Positions 21,144 to 33,732 of a stretch of 64,000 nucleotides of DNA are shown here, piece by piece (position 1 is the first letter of the stretch; every line of letters starts with the position of its first letter). The notes below the pieces were generated by a model. It saw only the letters and a list, made by a program, of their open reading frames with translations. It was not told the DNA's origin and did not search any database. This stretch comes from Byssochlamys sp. IMV 00236. Lineage: Eukaryota > Ascomycota > Eurotiomycetes > Eurotiales > Thermoascaceae. Location of the stretch: the NCBI GenBank assembly GCA_001931875.2, contig MSJH02000808.1, forward strand, positions 437,165-501,164. The letters are read 5' to 3'. A program made the translations under genes and the position numbers.

Positions 21144-24100
21144 GCCCGCAGTGGTGTCTACAAGATAGACCGCTGGAAACGCTGGTAGTCTTCTGCCTGC
21201 AGGCTACTCTCTATATTGTTTGGATGACGAACATCGCTGACCATCCTGGGTCACGAGACGAGCCGGCGATGATGCGACAGGAGAGATGAACAAAATATAC
21301 ATTTCTACTTGGTCAGGTAAAGTGACATAACTGTTTTAATACATGACATTGTTCGAATCGAAGGCACCGGTTGCTGTTGTGGTTGGCCTCGGTTGCATGC
21401 TGGGCGGGCGCTTCGCGGAATCGAGGAGCCGATAGAGCCCCGTTAGAAAGTATGAGAGTGACGTCTTGCTCATGGTATGGCGCGAGAGCTTTTACCGGAC
21501 CCGTAATGCGTTTCTTTCAAGGGTTCGAGCTCCGAGATTTCTCTTCTTCCGGCACGTTGATGCCGGTTTGTTGTGTTAACTGATTTGATTTTCTTCCTAT
21601 CGCCATAAATGCATAATCATGAATATAATACAGTGCTAATGACTCACTAGCGGTGTTGCTGTTTCCCTGTTCCCATGCTAGCACGGATGTCAAATTGCGA
21701 TTCAGCCCTCCCATGGCTGCAGTTGTGCCGAAGAAGTGCTTATATTGAAATCATCTGATCCAGCGACGTACTAGATGTGTGTCTCCTTGGTCTGTTTCCG
21801 CAGGCGCAGCATGGCATACATCCATTGAGGAACTGGGACATGACTAGTAATCGACCCTGGGGATTATGGTATTTAGCTAGTGAATAGTTTATTGCTCGGT
21901 TGCTACGAAATCTTTTTAAGTATCAAGGACTATGAATACGCACGTGATGTTCACCTCTAGACCACGCTCTCTGTGTTCAGATTTACACCGTACTACGTAG
22001 TTACAATTAATCGGTGACCCATGTTCCTGGATACTAATTTGCAGCTCGTGTCTATCAATTTCAGAAGTGTTCTAGTCGGACGGGATCTCCGTGACACATT
22101 GACTATTCTAGCCGACGGATATTCTCATTGCGTAAGATTATCGAGGCTGACGTTCGATTGCAAACCCACCGGTTCCACTGGAGGATCCAGCATGGAGCTG
22201 ATCCTGCCGATGAGATGCCAAGGTGTTCCTGCATCCTGACGTGCTTGGCTATTTCTTGGAATTGCATCCGATGCAGCTTCTTTTCTTTTCTCTGCTACGG
22301 TCAACATCACGAATGTATAACAGTAACGGGAAAAGGCATCTCCTATGGAACAGCATGGGAAGGACAATTTCGGACGCATTGATCTGTCCGGAGCAAGACC
22401 GTAAGAATTCAGCTGGCCAAGTACGATCATCTCACCGCTCCCCCTGGAATAATAAATCGTTCCTCGACGAGTCGTCACGGCTGCGGATCGTTGTGTACTA
22501 TATACCTTAGAGTCGGATACTAAAAGAGGCTCACCCGTTAGCGATCATGGGTGATTATTATATTCTGATGCCTCGGTTAGGAGATCGCTGAGGTTGCGTC
22601 ATGGTCAAATCGAAACACTGCCTATCTATCTACTTCTATCAAAGACGACTCGACTCGTTCGTTGCCTGGGCAATAATGAGCCCAGCATGCGTAGTCCTCG
22701 TGCATCCCTGCGGCATAGAAGTCGGACTAATAATACTCTAGACGTCTAGGATCTAACTATCTACCTATCTAGTTCGCTTTCCCAACTTCCAAGACTTTGC
22801 TGTGGCAGCTGTGCACTGAGTCCGGCGCGATTACGAACTGGATTGGCGGGAGCGGTGTGGTAAGTATGCCACTGCAGGATGTCGATCACCCTCCCTCCGA
22901 CCGAAACCTGTTGGACGGGGACGGGCCTGATCTATCTGGAGCGGTGACATGAACGACGTACAGATTGGCGGACTGGATTCGCTTAGTTGAGTAATAGTAG
23001 AATACTAGTGACTCGTGAGTGGGTGGGTAGGACAGTGGGAAGAAGTGGGAAGTTGGAATACATTATTCACTGGCAGTATGTAATTGTAGAGTAAGTATGG
23101 ATGTACCATTGCAGGGTAAAGTTATTATTATTGCTTTGCTTCCTCAGTGTATAACAAGTGTTCCAATAATTTAATTATTATTAATTATTTAATATTAGAT
23201 GTTGAGTCTCTCCATGGACCGTCTTTTCGCTTAGAAGTGGTGAACTATGGTAGTTCTGATTAGATCGGAACCAGGATGAAAATAATATTAGGTACCTCAG
23301 CCCTGTGCCACATGCCCTTCCCGAAAAGCCAACGCACAAAAAAAAACTGCGCTACAAGGGGCACTAGATAGACTTAGTAGACTAGTCTAGTACTCTGTAG
23401 ATATGATACTCTACAATTAAAGTGAGGCCATGCGATCTGTGCCCTGCGGGGTAGATAAACTTGCGTATTCGACGCTTTGACCTTTTTTTCTCTCAATATT
23501 GGGCAGGGATATTATTTTCGAGTGTTTTCTTCGCTTTTTTCCTCAGTGAAGATTTCTTTTTCTCTTTTTTTTCGCCTCTTTCGTTTCTAATAATATATTT
23601 CCCTGATGTGATAGAGACGGCAGAATGGGTCGGCTCGGGACACCTTGTCAGGCACGGGGCCCAACGGTGCTGGTCCCAGAAAAATGATTTCATTTGGTGT
23701 CTGGAAAGGGACGATCCAAAAGGTGTTGCGTGGATGCGCTGGACATCAAGGGCGGGACGGCTGGGAGACGCCCCAATCAGCATGGGGTATGGATTGCATC
23801 TTAGTCTGCGGCCCTTTCCAAGATCTCAGCCGCCCTTGCGGTGCAGCTTTATTATATATGGCAAATAAATATGGTACTTGTACATACAAGGGGCCAAGTA
23901 GAGGGAAGGGATAGGATAAGAATAGGATATATAGGATATAAGAATTCAATATATTTTTTTAATATTCAAATACAGTCTCAGAAGAAACTCCAGTGGCTTG
24001 CTGCATTGCAGGAGGCGGAAGGGGGCCCGTATAATGGATGTCGCGAGATGGCGCATCTACAACCCGGTGGTTGGACCAGGCTGGGGCTTTTGAGCCACCA

Positions 24101-24573
24101 GGACCAGGATAATCCAGATAGGCCAACACACACGCGTCCGGCGAGCGACAAGCTTTGGGCGTTATCCACGTTATTAACCGTACCAGACACTGGGTCAGGG
24201 GTGCCAGCGTTTTGTTTGGATAAACACGATCTAAGTTCATATAGTTAATCCACTCGCTTTCTCAGTCTGTCAGTCAGTTTTCTAGTACTGCACTGCTAAG
24301 TAGATTCAAATTCCTCTGACGTCTCCTTGCAATCTAGGGACGGTGCTCTCTTGGCTGTGGTTTTTTCCCTTCGGTCGTTTCTATTGTGCTGCGACTGACT
24401 TGCCAGAATCTGATCTCTCTCGTTTCTCTTGCTTGTTGTTGTTGTTGTTGTTACTTGAATGATCGACGCTCATTTTTGCCCTGTCGATTTTACATGCGCT
24501 CACCTTGCCCATCGCATGCCACAATTATTATAAAATAAGTTGCCAGACAAGATCTCTGCTGTCCCAGCGTATC
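21144..24573. other. Gene-poor intergenic region of 3.4 kb
   Basis: I find no supportable coding gene. The stretch around 22950-23450 is AT-rich with short A runs. A pyrimidine-rich segment lies at 23480-23600. A TTG triplet repeat of nearly seven units runs 24433-24452, about 120 bases upstream of the next start codon. The ORFs of 80-135 codons here lack splice signals and recognisable sequence, and could be untranslated leader or chance. Confidence 0.5.
24433..24452 (+). repeat. TTG microsatellite
   Basis: An uninterrupted TTG repeat of nearly seven units sits in the 5' flank of the GMC oxidoreductase gene. Confidence 0.9.
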
Positions 24574-27034
24574 ATGCGACCCGGCTTCTCTGCCGCCCAG
24601 GTCGTGAGCGTCGGCCTGGCCATCGCTCATCTTCCGTTCGTGAATGCGCTGGCACCGCGCACCGAAATCGCCGATTCCTATGACTTTGTCATTGTCGGCG
24701 GAGGCCAAGCGGGTCTCGTTATCGGCGGTCGTCTGTCACAGGCCTTGAAGAACCATACGGTCTTGGTGCTTGAAGCGGGTGGAAATGGAGATGCTTATCG
24801 GGAGCGGATAGGTGAGTTGGGGCATTCCTCTGCGGTTTCAAACTGGCTGCTCGGACAAATCACTGACCAGAAAACCAAAAATTAAAAGATACCCCCGCAT
24901 ATTCCTACTTTGATTCTCTATGGACGACCCCGCTGAACTGGGCTTACTACACTGTTCCGCAACCTAATGCGGCGGACCGCGAGATCGAATGGCCCCGGGG
25001 TAAGGTGCTCGGAGGTATGTCTGCGATTGGGTTCTCTCAGAAGAATGAATGATAAGGGAGGAAGAGAAAAGTTAACGCGATCGCAATGCAGGCAGTTCCG
25101 CGATCAACGGATTGTATCTGACCCGGCCCGGTGAGATCGAGATCAATGCCTGGAGAGATCTGCTGGGAGATATGGACGGCGCGGAGAATTGGGAATGGGA
25201 CTCCTTCTTCGCTGCGATGAAGAAGAGCGAGAACTTCACGGCCCCTTCTAGCGATGTCGCGAAGACGGGAGATATCGAATGGGATGCTTCTGATCATGGC
25301 ACCCAGGGCCCGATTCACGCGAGCTACCCTGGCTAGTAAGCAGCCCCAATTACTGGTCGCTACGATCTAGTTATCTATTTTCCTGGTCAGAAGCTAACGA
25401 TCATTTCAGCATGTTCGAACAGGTGGGCCAATGGGTGCAGTCTCTGGCGAACGTTGGCGTTGCCATCTCAAACCAGATGTACAACGGTGAACCATGGGGC
25501 GCCGGCGTGTCAACCTCAACCATCAACCCGACAAACTGGACGCGTTCTTACAGCCGTACCGGATATCTCGACCCGCTGCCAGACTTGGGTAACTACGACG
25601 TGCTGGCTAATGCGCAGGTGACTCGCTTGATTTTCGACACTTCCAACAAGAACAACTTGACCGCCACCGGGGTGGAGTACACGCCAGATGGCGGAAACAC
25701 CACCAAGACCGTCAAGGTGAACAAGGAAGTCATCCTGAGCGCTGGTGCTGTCGGCAGCCCTGCTATTCTGATGCATAGTGGAGTTGGTCCCAAGGATGTT
25801 CTGTCTTCAGCGGGTGTTGATCTGCTGTCAGAGCTGCCCGGGGTCGGTCAGCACCTGCAGGATCATTTTGTGAGTGATTCTCATGTCTGAAGAAATTGAG
25901 AGCATACAACTGACTGGCGTTGAATTAGAGCGTTACCGTGACGTGGGATACCAACCAAGAGACATCGGGTTCCATTTACTACGATAATGGCAGCCAGAAG
26001 GTTGGTCTCAAGATATACCTCATATAAACCTCTGCTCGCGTTCTAACTATTATTTTCCAGAATGATACTCTCTACCTCTCGTACATCGATGATGGCGTTG
26101 CCTATGTGAACTCCACCGGGCTCTACGGCACCAACGTTTCCAGTACGCAGCAGAGCATCCTGGCTGCGATGGACCAGTACGCGCCGAACACGACTTACGA
26201 CCAGGGCGTCGTTGCGGGTTACAAGGCGATTTACAACTCGACGGCCACCAAGATCTTCACCAGCCCGATCGGTCAGGTCGAGATCCTGTTCATGAACAGT
26301 GATGCTAACGGTGACATTGGTATCACCGCTGCGCTCCAGCACCCGTACAGCCACGGCCGGATCTACATCAACTCCTCGAACCCGATGGACTATCCTATCA
26401 TTGACCCGAACTATTTCGCTAACCCTTCCGGTACGTGCTAAGAAACACTCCCCAAAAGACAGACGAAAAGGTCTTCCAAGACTGATAACATGCCTTAGAT
26501 TGGGATATTCTGCTCCACGGTGTCAAACTTGCCCGCCTCGTTGGCGAGGCCGACCCGTTGAAGAGCACCCTCACCAACGAAACATCCCCCGGTGCAGCTG
26601 TCCAGAGCGACGATGACTTGCTCCAATGGATTCGGGAAGCAGCCGGCACCGAGTTCCACCCCTCGTCGTCCTGCGCCATGCTGCCTCGCGACCAGGGCGG
26701 TGTCGTCGACGCCAACCTTCGCGTCTACGGTCTCGCCAACGTCCGCGTCGCCGACTCCAGTGTGCCCCCAACGGCCCTCTCTACGCATCTGATGGCGTCG
26801 ACATACGGAGTCGCTGAACTCGCAGCCGAGATCATCAGCAAATTCTACAACCCGTCGACTGCAACCGCGCCGCTGCTCAGCTCATCCACCAACGCAACCA
26901 AGACCGCCAACAGCACCGCCAGCGCGAGTAGCTCCAAGAAAACCAACGGCTCCAATACCAACGGCACCCCGTCGTCATTACATATTTTCACGTCCCTCCT
27001 TTTCGTCGTTGCCGTCATGTTCTCGTCTCTATGA
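24574..27034 (+). CDS. Secreted GMC oxidoreductase, probably GPI-anchored, 681 aa
   Basis: Seven exons join in frame: 24574-24811, 24889-25014, 25092-25335, 25410-25869, 25929-26000, 26061-26430 and 26499-27034. A signal peptide ends near residue 27 (NALA). The FAD-binding motif VIVGGGQAG follows, then the GMC signature region GKVLGGSSAINGLYL. The catalytic pair is His557 (EFHPSSSCAM) and His600 (TALSTHLMAS). The last 65 residues form a Ser/Thr/Asn-rich linker and a hydrophobic tail, as in GPI-anchored cell-surface proteins. The glucose oxidase, aryl-alcohol oxidase and choline dehydrogenase groups all share this fold, and the substrate cannot be read from sequence. The anchor is unusual, since most fungal GMC enzymes are soluble. 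Confidence 0.92.
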
Positions 27035-29444
27035 AGGGATAGAGAGGGAAAGAGAGACTGTTCGTTTTTTTGTTTATGTTTGGAATTGAGAGATTGAGAT
27101 GAGATATCACTTTGGATTGTTTCACATTTTGGATTCATGTTCTATACATTTAGACCACATCACATACATATGGCAGTAGCTGCTCTTCCATTTTTTTTTT
27201 TTTTTTGGAGCAGAATAACGAGGAAGGTCCCCGGCATGGTGTTGAGCGATTCTTGATTTGATTCTTGATTCTTGATTCTTGTTTGGTTGGTTGGTTAGTG
27301 AGATGAATCTCAGTATATAGTTATGAATACCAATGAATGCCAATACCATTTTACGAAGTGAAATGGGAGAAATCGATTTTATGTTATTTTTGTTTTGATG
27401 AATGAAGTAAATAAATTGCCTTGTAGTTGACTTGAGCACTGGCTGAAATAACCATAACCAGATAAATATAATTAACATGCGCTCGACTCTATTGAGAATT
27501 TAGATACGGGCCGAACAGAGTATTCTACAGAACGAAGGGGGAGTGACTAAATAACTAACTATGTGATGAATTAATCAGTTAGAGTTGATTATTCAGTATA
27601 CTATCATTATTATTATCTAAAATTATCTCTTATCTTGTGGATATTTCCACATCTAGGTGTTACCATTTTGGGTCATCCCATACGAGTATCTACTGGAAGG
27701 AAGGAAGGGAAAAGAGGGATAGAGGGATAGAGGGGTAGGGCTGGTGGTGTGCAGTGCCTCCTATGTATGTACATAATTACATATGTGTATGGTAAGGATT
27801 AGGAATGTGGACAGGGAGAGTAAGGTAGGTAGGAGTCTTACTCTGACGATAGAAGATCACATTCTCCGCGGGTGTGTCCGAGGGATGGATATAGTATATC
27901 TAGGGCGGATGCGGGGGAAGAAGGGACATATATAATATAAATATTATTTGTTTAAAATATCATCACGTCCCCTTGTGTCATTGTCTCACTCGCGTCATGT
28001 TTTACTATTATTATTATCGATTTCGGAATATTTCTCTATTGATTAACACGTGGATTATTTAGAAAAAATTCCGTCCAGACAAGAACTGAGACATGAGTAT
28101 CTCTGTTCCCCGCTTCGGATGACGAATCGAGTCTACATATTCTTCTGTTCCTTGTCTTTCTTCTTCTTCATTTCTATTTCTGGTCTTGTATGTGAGAGGA
28201 AAGCGCACGGTACGGAACCATGGGTACGGTATTATCTCCTGTTCCTGGCGTTGTACTCCCTGCGTCGGGTCGAGGTTTAAATACGTTTTTGGTTTTAGCT
28301 TTTCGGACTGGAGGATTGTATTTACCCGTAGAAGGGTGAAGTTTCTGTGTTTGGTTTGATGCTCTTTTGAATAAGTGATGTTGTTTGTGAAATCGAACTT
28401 GATGAGAATTTTCTCTGTGTATTAGATAACAAATTGCAGGCAGAATATGTCCGAGGCGTTGTTAGCTTCTGTAGCAGTGAAGTGTATGGTGTATCTTGGG
28501 TCTTGGCTCTTTTTGCTGCAAGGGGAGCGCCAGACGATTTAAAGTTGCGCACAAATCAAGAAACCAACTCTGGTGGGGTTTCTTTGTCTTTCTCGTGGAT
28601 GTTGTTCGTATGCAATTCATCAATAGATGGTGAGTTAGGTTGTGTGTTCGTTATGTGTTCTTCAGCGGTGGTACCACTTCCAAGTATGGATATCGTTGAG
28701 CGCGTTGACTAAATAGCGCACTGGGGAAGAGAACGTTAGCAACTACTCTAGTCTACCAGACAGCTGCGATCACTGGATGAGGATGCACCAGGACCTGTCA
28801 GACGCCATCAAGGTCGACGCGAACTCGAGGCCTAATGCAACGGAAGGGCGACGTTGAAGCTATCCAGACAGCCATGGCGCATCGTTTCTCCTGTCTATCG
28901 TCGTGGCTGCAGCAAGGGCTCTCTTCCAGTTTCGCTAGGGCCATGTGAGCTACATGCACGGTTGGACTTTGACCACACTGCATACACTCCAAGGAAAAGT
29001 ATCTATGCACATTGCACATTGTTTGTTATCTATCTTGGGCAAGGCGAGTCTCTCTCGGTTGTCTTCCCCTTCAGCCGAGTCGCTGGACCGAGACCAGCAA
29101 TGAACGAGCTTTTCACGGCGGTTTCAAGAAGGGGAAGGATGATAGATAGCCAGGATCTGCTCTCCCTTCATTCCCCAAGCAGTGGAGGAGGAAAGTGTTA
29201 ACCATGCCTGCTATAGGGTCCAGTAATTAATTCCATCACGTCACAACAACCGGCGCTGATATTCATTGCTTCAAAGTTCGGATCGACCTGGTCTCTCCCC
29301 ACCGATCGCGCGCTCAAACTGGCTTGTTCCTGAATCCTGAGAGCAAGCGAACAGACTCCCGTAAGCTAAGAGAGACGGCGTCCTCGACCAGACCCTTTTC
29401 AGGGGTCTTTGGGATGGACGCTAACTAATTATTACGCTCTACAG
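27035..29444. other. AT-rich intergenic region
   Basis: This stretch holds a 16-base T run at 27191-27206, a purine-rich patch around 27695-27745 (repeated AGAGGGAT) and AT-rich sequence from 27480 to 28060. I see no supportable gene. The ORFs of 76-115 codons on either strand have no splice context or recognisable product. Confidence 0.5.
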
Positions 29445-29745
29445 ATGTTCGTTCCCCCGTCTTTGCGCCTCCCGTTGAAGACCCACGACGCTAGCTGGAT
29501 TCCTGAGATCGCGAAACGCAAGCTTATTGACGTACGCTACCATTGAAACACCACACATACTGTTCCTGTCACAGACCAGAACTACGACACGAGAGATTGA
29601 GAATCCTCGAGGGACCACTGCGGGTCGTGATACATCTGCTGCACCGCACAGGCATCCGCCAGACGGACTACACGGACTACTGGCCGCCATGTGTCCGCTC
29701 ACAGACGCTACCTCTGCTCCCCGGTCAATAGTGAATGCGAGATGA
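29445..29745 (+). CDS. Possible small two-exon gene, 85 aa, unrecognised
   Basis: A CTAACTAATT branch-like sequence and a CAG acceptor precede an ATG at 29445. The reading frame MFVPPSLRLPLKTHDASW runs 29 codons to a GTACGC donor at 29532. An acceptor at 29574 keeps frame to a stop at 29743-29745. An alternative frame of the second exon (about 29575-29730) gives a more protein-like sequence with RILEGPLRVVIHLLHRTG, but it needs an unusual acceptor. I do not recognise the protein. It could be a real small gene, a 5' exon of something longer, or a relic. Confidence 0.25.
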
Positions 29746-30321
29746 TTGCACTGGACACATCGATTGTCCAAGTCTGTTTTTTTCTATCTTGGTCTGATAG
29801 TGCTAGACTTAGATATGGCCCCCAAGACGATCTCCAAAATCGGCGCCCTAAGGCAGCTTGCACCCCGGAATTCTCGGGCTAGCTCAGAGTTGCGGGAGGG
29901 GCAGCTCAAGAAAGTAAGGATGATCCGAGACATTCTGAAGTCTTTTCTGTCTTGGTAAATGTGTCATGCTGATAAGAACTGCATGCCCACTGTCCAGTTG
30001 CAAGGGGTAGTGCGACTGAACAGGACCCTTGAGAGCCCGCTCCGTCCACGAACCCACGTGTGCCAGTGTCCCCATTTCCATATCTGCGCGGCGCTGAAGC
30101 ATGGATCGTGCATATCCCTCTCCCATAAAGGCTTCATAACTCCTTGTCAGGAGGCAAGCGTCGAACATTTCGCTCAGCAAGGCCCCACTGAGCTTTCCCC
30201 TCCGACGCTGAAGTAAGGGATCCAGCCTCTCTTTGATAAACGCTCGGTCTCTCGATTTTATATCTCCTGTCACTCGTACATCGGGCATGGTACTGTGGAT
30301 GTGCGGGGGAGATAGATCATT

Positions 30322-32085
30322 ATGCATCCTTCATCTGAGCAGACATCTCGCTGCGAAAGCAGCTTCAGCCTACACAGCACAGATCGAAACATGAATCTTG
30401 TCGCCGACCGACAGAACATGAAGCAAGCTCACGATGTTACCTTCCTTGCGGAGAATTCCCCAGCCATGCTGCGAAGGTATGAATCAGAAGAGGAGGAAAT
30501 ATCCGAGGCAGAAACCAACGGGAACGGTCGCATGTACTCGCCCGTCGACGCGGACAGTGATATGGGAGCTTTTGATTCGGAATTGAGCGCGGATGAGCAG
30601 GCCTCTGACGACGTCCAAACCCGGCAGACAGGCAATAACCGCAGGAGCATGCTATCGCCCTTTCTATCGAGCGGTCAGAAGTCACGGCCGGTGTCGATGG
30701 AGACTGTCAAGCGAAGTAGTACTGCGACCTTCGTGCCAGGGTCCTTTTATAAGGACGAGGAAGAGGTCATGTCGCCTGCAACGCCTTTGACGACTTCCCC
30801 TATGCCGTCTCCGATCCTGAGAGGAACCGCGGTGGTGGTTCCTGCAGATGCACCGGAATCAGAGATGGACTTGTATCATCAGTCCAGCAACCGTGACAGC
30901 ATGTCTTCTGTTGAGGATGCCGATTCGTCGTTGCTCGTGGCTACCCCGGTTATGTACATGATTCCTTCGACGCGACCAAGCCTGATCTCCATCGCTCCTT
31001 CGTCGAACCGCACGTCTCCCACGAAGGAGGACAATGCAGCTCGCCTCAGACGGGGCCTCAGCAAAAGCAGTCGGGGCAGCAGTGGACGAAGCAGTACAAG
31101 ACCAGGGAGGAGAACAAGTCAAAAGAGATACAGCTCGTTGTCTCTTGCTTCGACGCTATCTGCCGAATCATATACGACGTCTACAAACTCCCAGAAACAG
31201 GCGAGACGGTCGAGCAGCCGTCCATCAAGCATGGGCGGGGCTACTCCTATGCATGGCCGTCGTCACAGCAGAACCGAAAGCCGGAGCAGGAATCGAGAAA
31301 CCGCTCTGATCGAATCTCCGACGCTGGGGTTTCTCGCAGGAGAGCCAAAGCCGGGAGAAGAGACCAGTGCTACGATAACGAACTTTTCTGAGATGCCCCC
31401 TATGCCTCATCCATTGAGTCCCCGGTCAATGTCATTTTCGTTTCATGCTCCTCTAACCTTCTCGCCCGAGCGGCAGTCAATCGACGTTTTTCCTCAGTCG
31501 CAACGTCCTGCATCCAGCCTGGGACCATTGGGTCCTCGGAGAATCTCGAGCTTCGGCACCGTGGATACAAGCGTGACACAGGGTCAGAGGTCGTTTTCTT
31601 CTGACTCTAGAAAGTCTTTCAAGCCATCTCTGTCGCACAATCTTTTCAGAAAGGGACCCCGACGGAATCCCAGATCTATCTCAATGTCTTTCCGTCCAGT
31701 CGAGGGTCCGGAACCATCTCTCACAGCAAGTCCTGTGTCCTACACGTTCTCGCCTGACTCTAGCCACCAGCGTTCTGTATCAACTTTTGATGGGGATATT
31801 GGTATCGGTCGCCAAAATGCAACCTACCCTTACGCTAGGGGCTCGAGCATGCTATATACGCCTCTAGGCGTCCGTTCGTCGTCGACCATGGATCTTGCAT
31901 CCACTCTGGACCCTATCGCAGATCCACCCTACGATGCCGATTCTGGACCAAGTTCCAGCAAGGAAAAGAGCCAGAAGCGTACACAAGATACGGGCGATAG
32001 TCGAGCGGCGGGCAAGAGCTTTATGGGTATCCGCTTAGGCCGCAAGAAGCGAGTCCCTACACCAACTGCCGATAACATGATCTGA
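30322..32085 (+). CDS. Ser-rich, largely disordered hypothetical protein, 587 aa
   Basis: One uninterrupted exon encodes 587 residues that are very rich in Ser, Pro, Arg and Thr. An acidic patch (SEEEEISEAE) lies near residue 55. Many RRSS, RPSS and SPxP clusters look like phosphorylation and SH3- or 14-3-3-type binding sites. The C-terminus ends in a short basic segment, GRKKRVPTPTADNM. There is no signal peptide, membrane segment or catalytic motif. I do not recognise a family. The composition suggests a regulatory scaffold whose activity is set by kinases. Sustained length and codon-like composition support a real gene. An ATG at 30391 is a second possible start. Confidence 0.75.
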   Translation: MHPSSEQTSRCESSFSLHSTDRNMNLVADRQNMKQAHDVTFLAENSPAMLRRYESEEEEISEAETNGNGRMYSPVDADSDMGAFDSELSADEQASDDVQTRQTGNNRRSMLSPFLSSGQKSRPVSMETVKRSSTATFVPGSFYKDEEEVMSPATPLTTSPMPSPILRGTAVVVPADAPESEMDLYHQSSNRDSMSSVEDADSSLLVATPVMYMIPSTRPSLISIAPSSNRTSPTKEDNAARLRRGLSKSSRGSSGRSSTRPGRRTSQKRYSSLSLASTLSAESYTTSTNSQKQARRSSSRPSSMGGATPMHGRRHSRTESRSRNRETALIESPTLGFLAGEPKPGEETSATITNFSEMPPMPHPLSPRSMSFSFHAPLTFSPERQSIDVFPQSQRPASSLGPLGPRRISSFGTVDTSVTQGQRSFSSDSRKSFKPSLSHNLFRKGPRRNPRSISMSFRPVEGPEPSLTASPVSYTFSPDSSHQRSVSTFDGDIGIGRQNATYPYARGSSMLYTPLGVRSSSTMDLASTLDPIADPPYDADSGPSSSKEKSQKRTQDTGDSRAAGKSFMGIRLGRKKRVPTPTADNMI

Positions 32086-33732
32086 GATCTATGTGAACGG
32101 TACTGATGTTTTCATTCGATTGCATTTTAACCAGTCTTTCGAGTGCCATGTGGCCCTCGGACTGCAAAAATACAAAAATTTCAAGAAGTTATGGATAATG
32201 TATGAGTACGTGTGCATGCTGACGGGTCATGGGAGGGGAAATTATTTCATCTTTTTGTGTTATTACTTCATTTTGAGATTTGGGAAATTGTCCTGTGGGA
32301 TACATTTGCTTATCGAATCTGCTTATTTAGCGAGAATATACCATTTTTTGAGCCATTTGATGATATTATTTAAACCATTCGAGATGTCTGATGGATACCG
32401 TACCTTCTTTAAATCTGTTCCGAAGTGCTTGTCTTGGTCCGATATAGCTCATGCAACTATTCCTAAGACAGCCGACTGACCAGGAGCTTCCCGTATGCAG
32501 ATTTTCTCGCAGATGTTTAACTGTGAAGGGGCGCTCTCTACCGCGGTTGGACCTTGTGAATACCATGGAACTTTCCGACTGTTTTTATTCGGGCTGTCAC
32601 AGCGTCTCTACCGACTGTCGCATTGTACCATTTAAAATATCGCTGCGACGTGGGATCGTCCGGCGATATATGAAACATGAGAGGAGCCAATTATCCCAGC
32701 TTCTAGGCCTTGCAAGCACCGCGAGGACATGGGTTTGCGGGGTACCCCAGACGCATAGTTCAGAATAAGTACAGTACCGGAAGATCCGCGGCCAAATGAT
32801 CGCCAGACGGCCTTTTAGATTTCCGTCCAAAAGGGAAGACTAGTATCCATTCACAAAGGAGGCCAATTCTTCCGTTTCATGAGATAGCTCCCTGCCGTAT
32901 TTGGCGGTCTTTTGTGTCACGGGCTGGTGAGCACCGTCTGGAAGACTATTCATGATTCTTCTGGTCGATGTGTATCACACGACAGCACATACATACATAG
33001 GTAGTGTTCAGGCACCGTCCCTTACCGTCAGCGGTGGAATGATGTGTCGGGACTATCCGATGCTCTCAGTCAAAACAAAGAGTATTGATACTCCTGGACG
33101 GATAGAAAGCCGTGCTCACTCATATTGAAACTAACTACCTATCGTAGGACCATTCTAGAAACCGAATTCGAGAGCAGCTTGCCGATGAGCTGTGTCTGTC
33201 CCGAAATTCTCGGGAACCGATGAAGCCGAGTCAATGCCACTGCTGAGTCTCCGAGAACAATAATAGTCACCAATTGACTTCCGGGCTCTTTGCATGGGCG
33301 AATGTTATCCTCTGCGCCATCGGACGTAGCAGCCCGGCTTTCTGCCCGAGATGGAGAATTTCTCGTGACAGACAGGGACAGGGCTCGGCCCATTGGCTTT
33401 GATGCTGAGCTAACATGATGCTATCGCGATCTTCCGGAACTGGAATCTTGCCAACAACGATGACGATGTCGACGATTGATTCTGGGCCGTGGCGAGCATC
33501 AGATCACGTCGTTGGTCCAGCAGCCGCTGACCAACACACCGTAGCAGCTCTAACTCCATCGGTGGTGAGGTGAATTCTCACCTTCGAAATAATGGTCATG
33601 GCCCTTTCGTTGCTTCATGCGCGAAAAGAAACATGTCGCTCGTTCTTCTAATTTCTGTTCCTGAACAGATTCAATTCTGACGCTTCTCTAAAGGTTTCCA
33701 AGCTGTTAAAGACACCACTAATCGCCGGACGA
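32086..33732. other. Intergenic region, no gene seen
   Basis: Both neighbouring genes run rightward. The largest ORF (32093-32479) begins just after the preceding stop and has no recognisable product. I see no repeats or RNA genes. Confidence 0.5.

Noticed and set aside
21340..21375. Sequence GTTCGAATC resembling a tRNA T-loop
   Set aside because: No matching acceptor, D or anticodon arms are found upstream.
23461..23868. ORF of 135 codons before the GMC oxidoreductase
   Set aside because: Phe/Ser-rich start from a T-rich stretch, no splice signals and no recognisable domain.
29884..30327. Minus-strand ORF of 147 codons next to the Ser-rich gene
   Set aside because: It reads somewhat protein-like but has no recognisable motif or splice context, and it overlaps the start of the neighbouring gene by six bases. 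I could not support it over chance.
32093..32479. ORF of 128 codons just downstream of the Ser-rich protein
   Set aside because: Composition is that of AT-rich 3' sequence, and there is no family match or promoter context.
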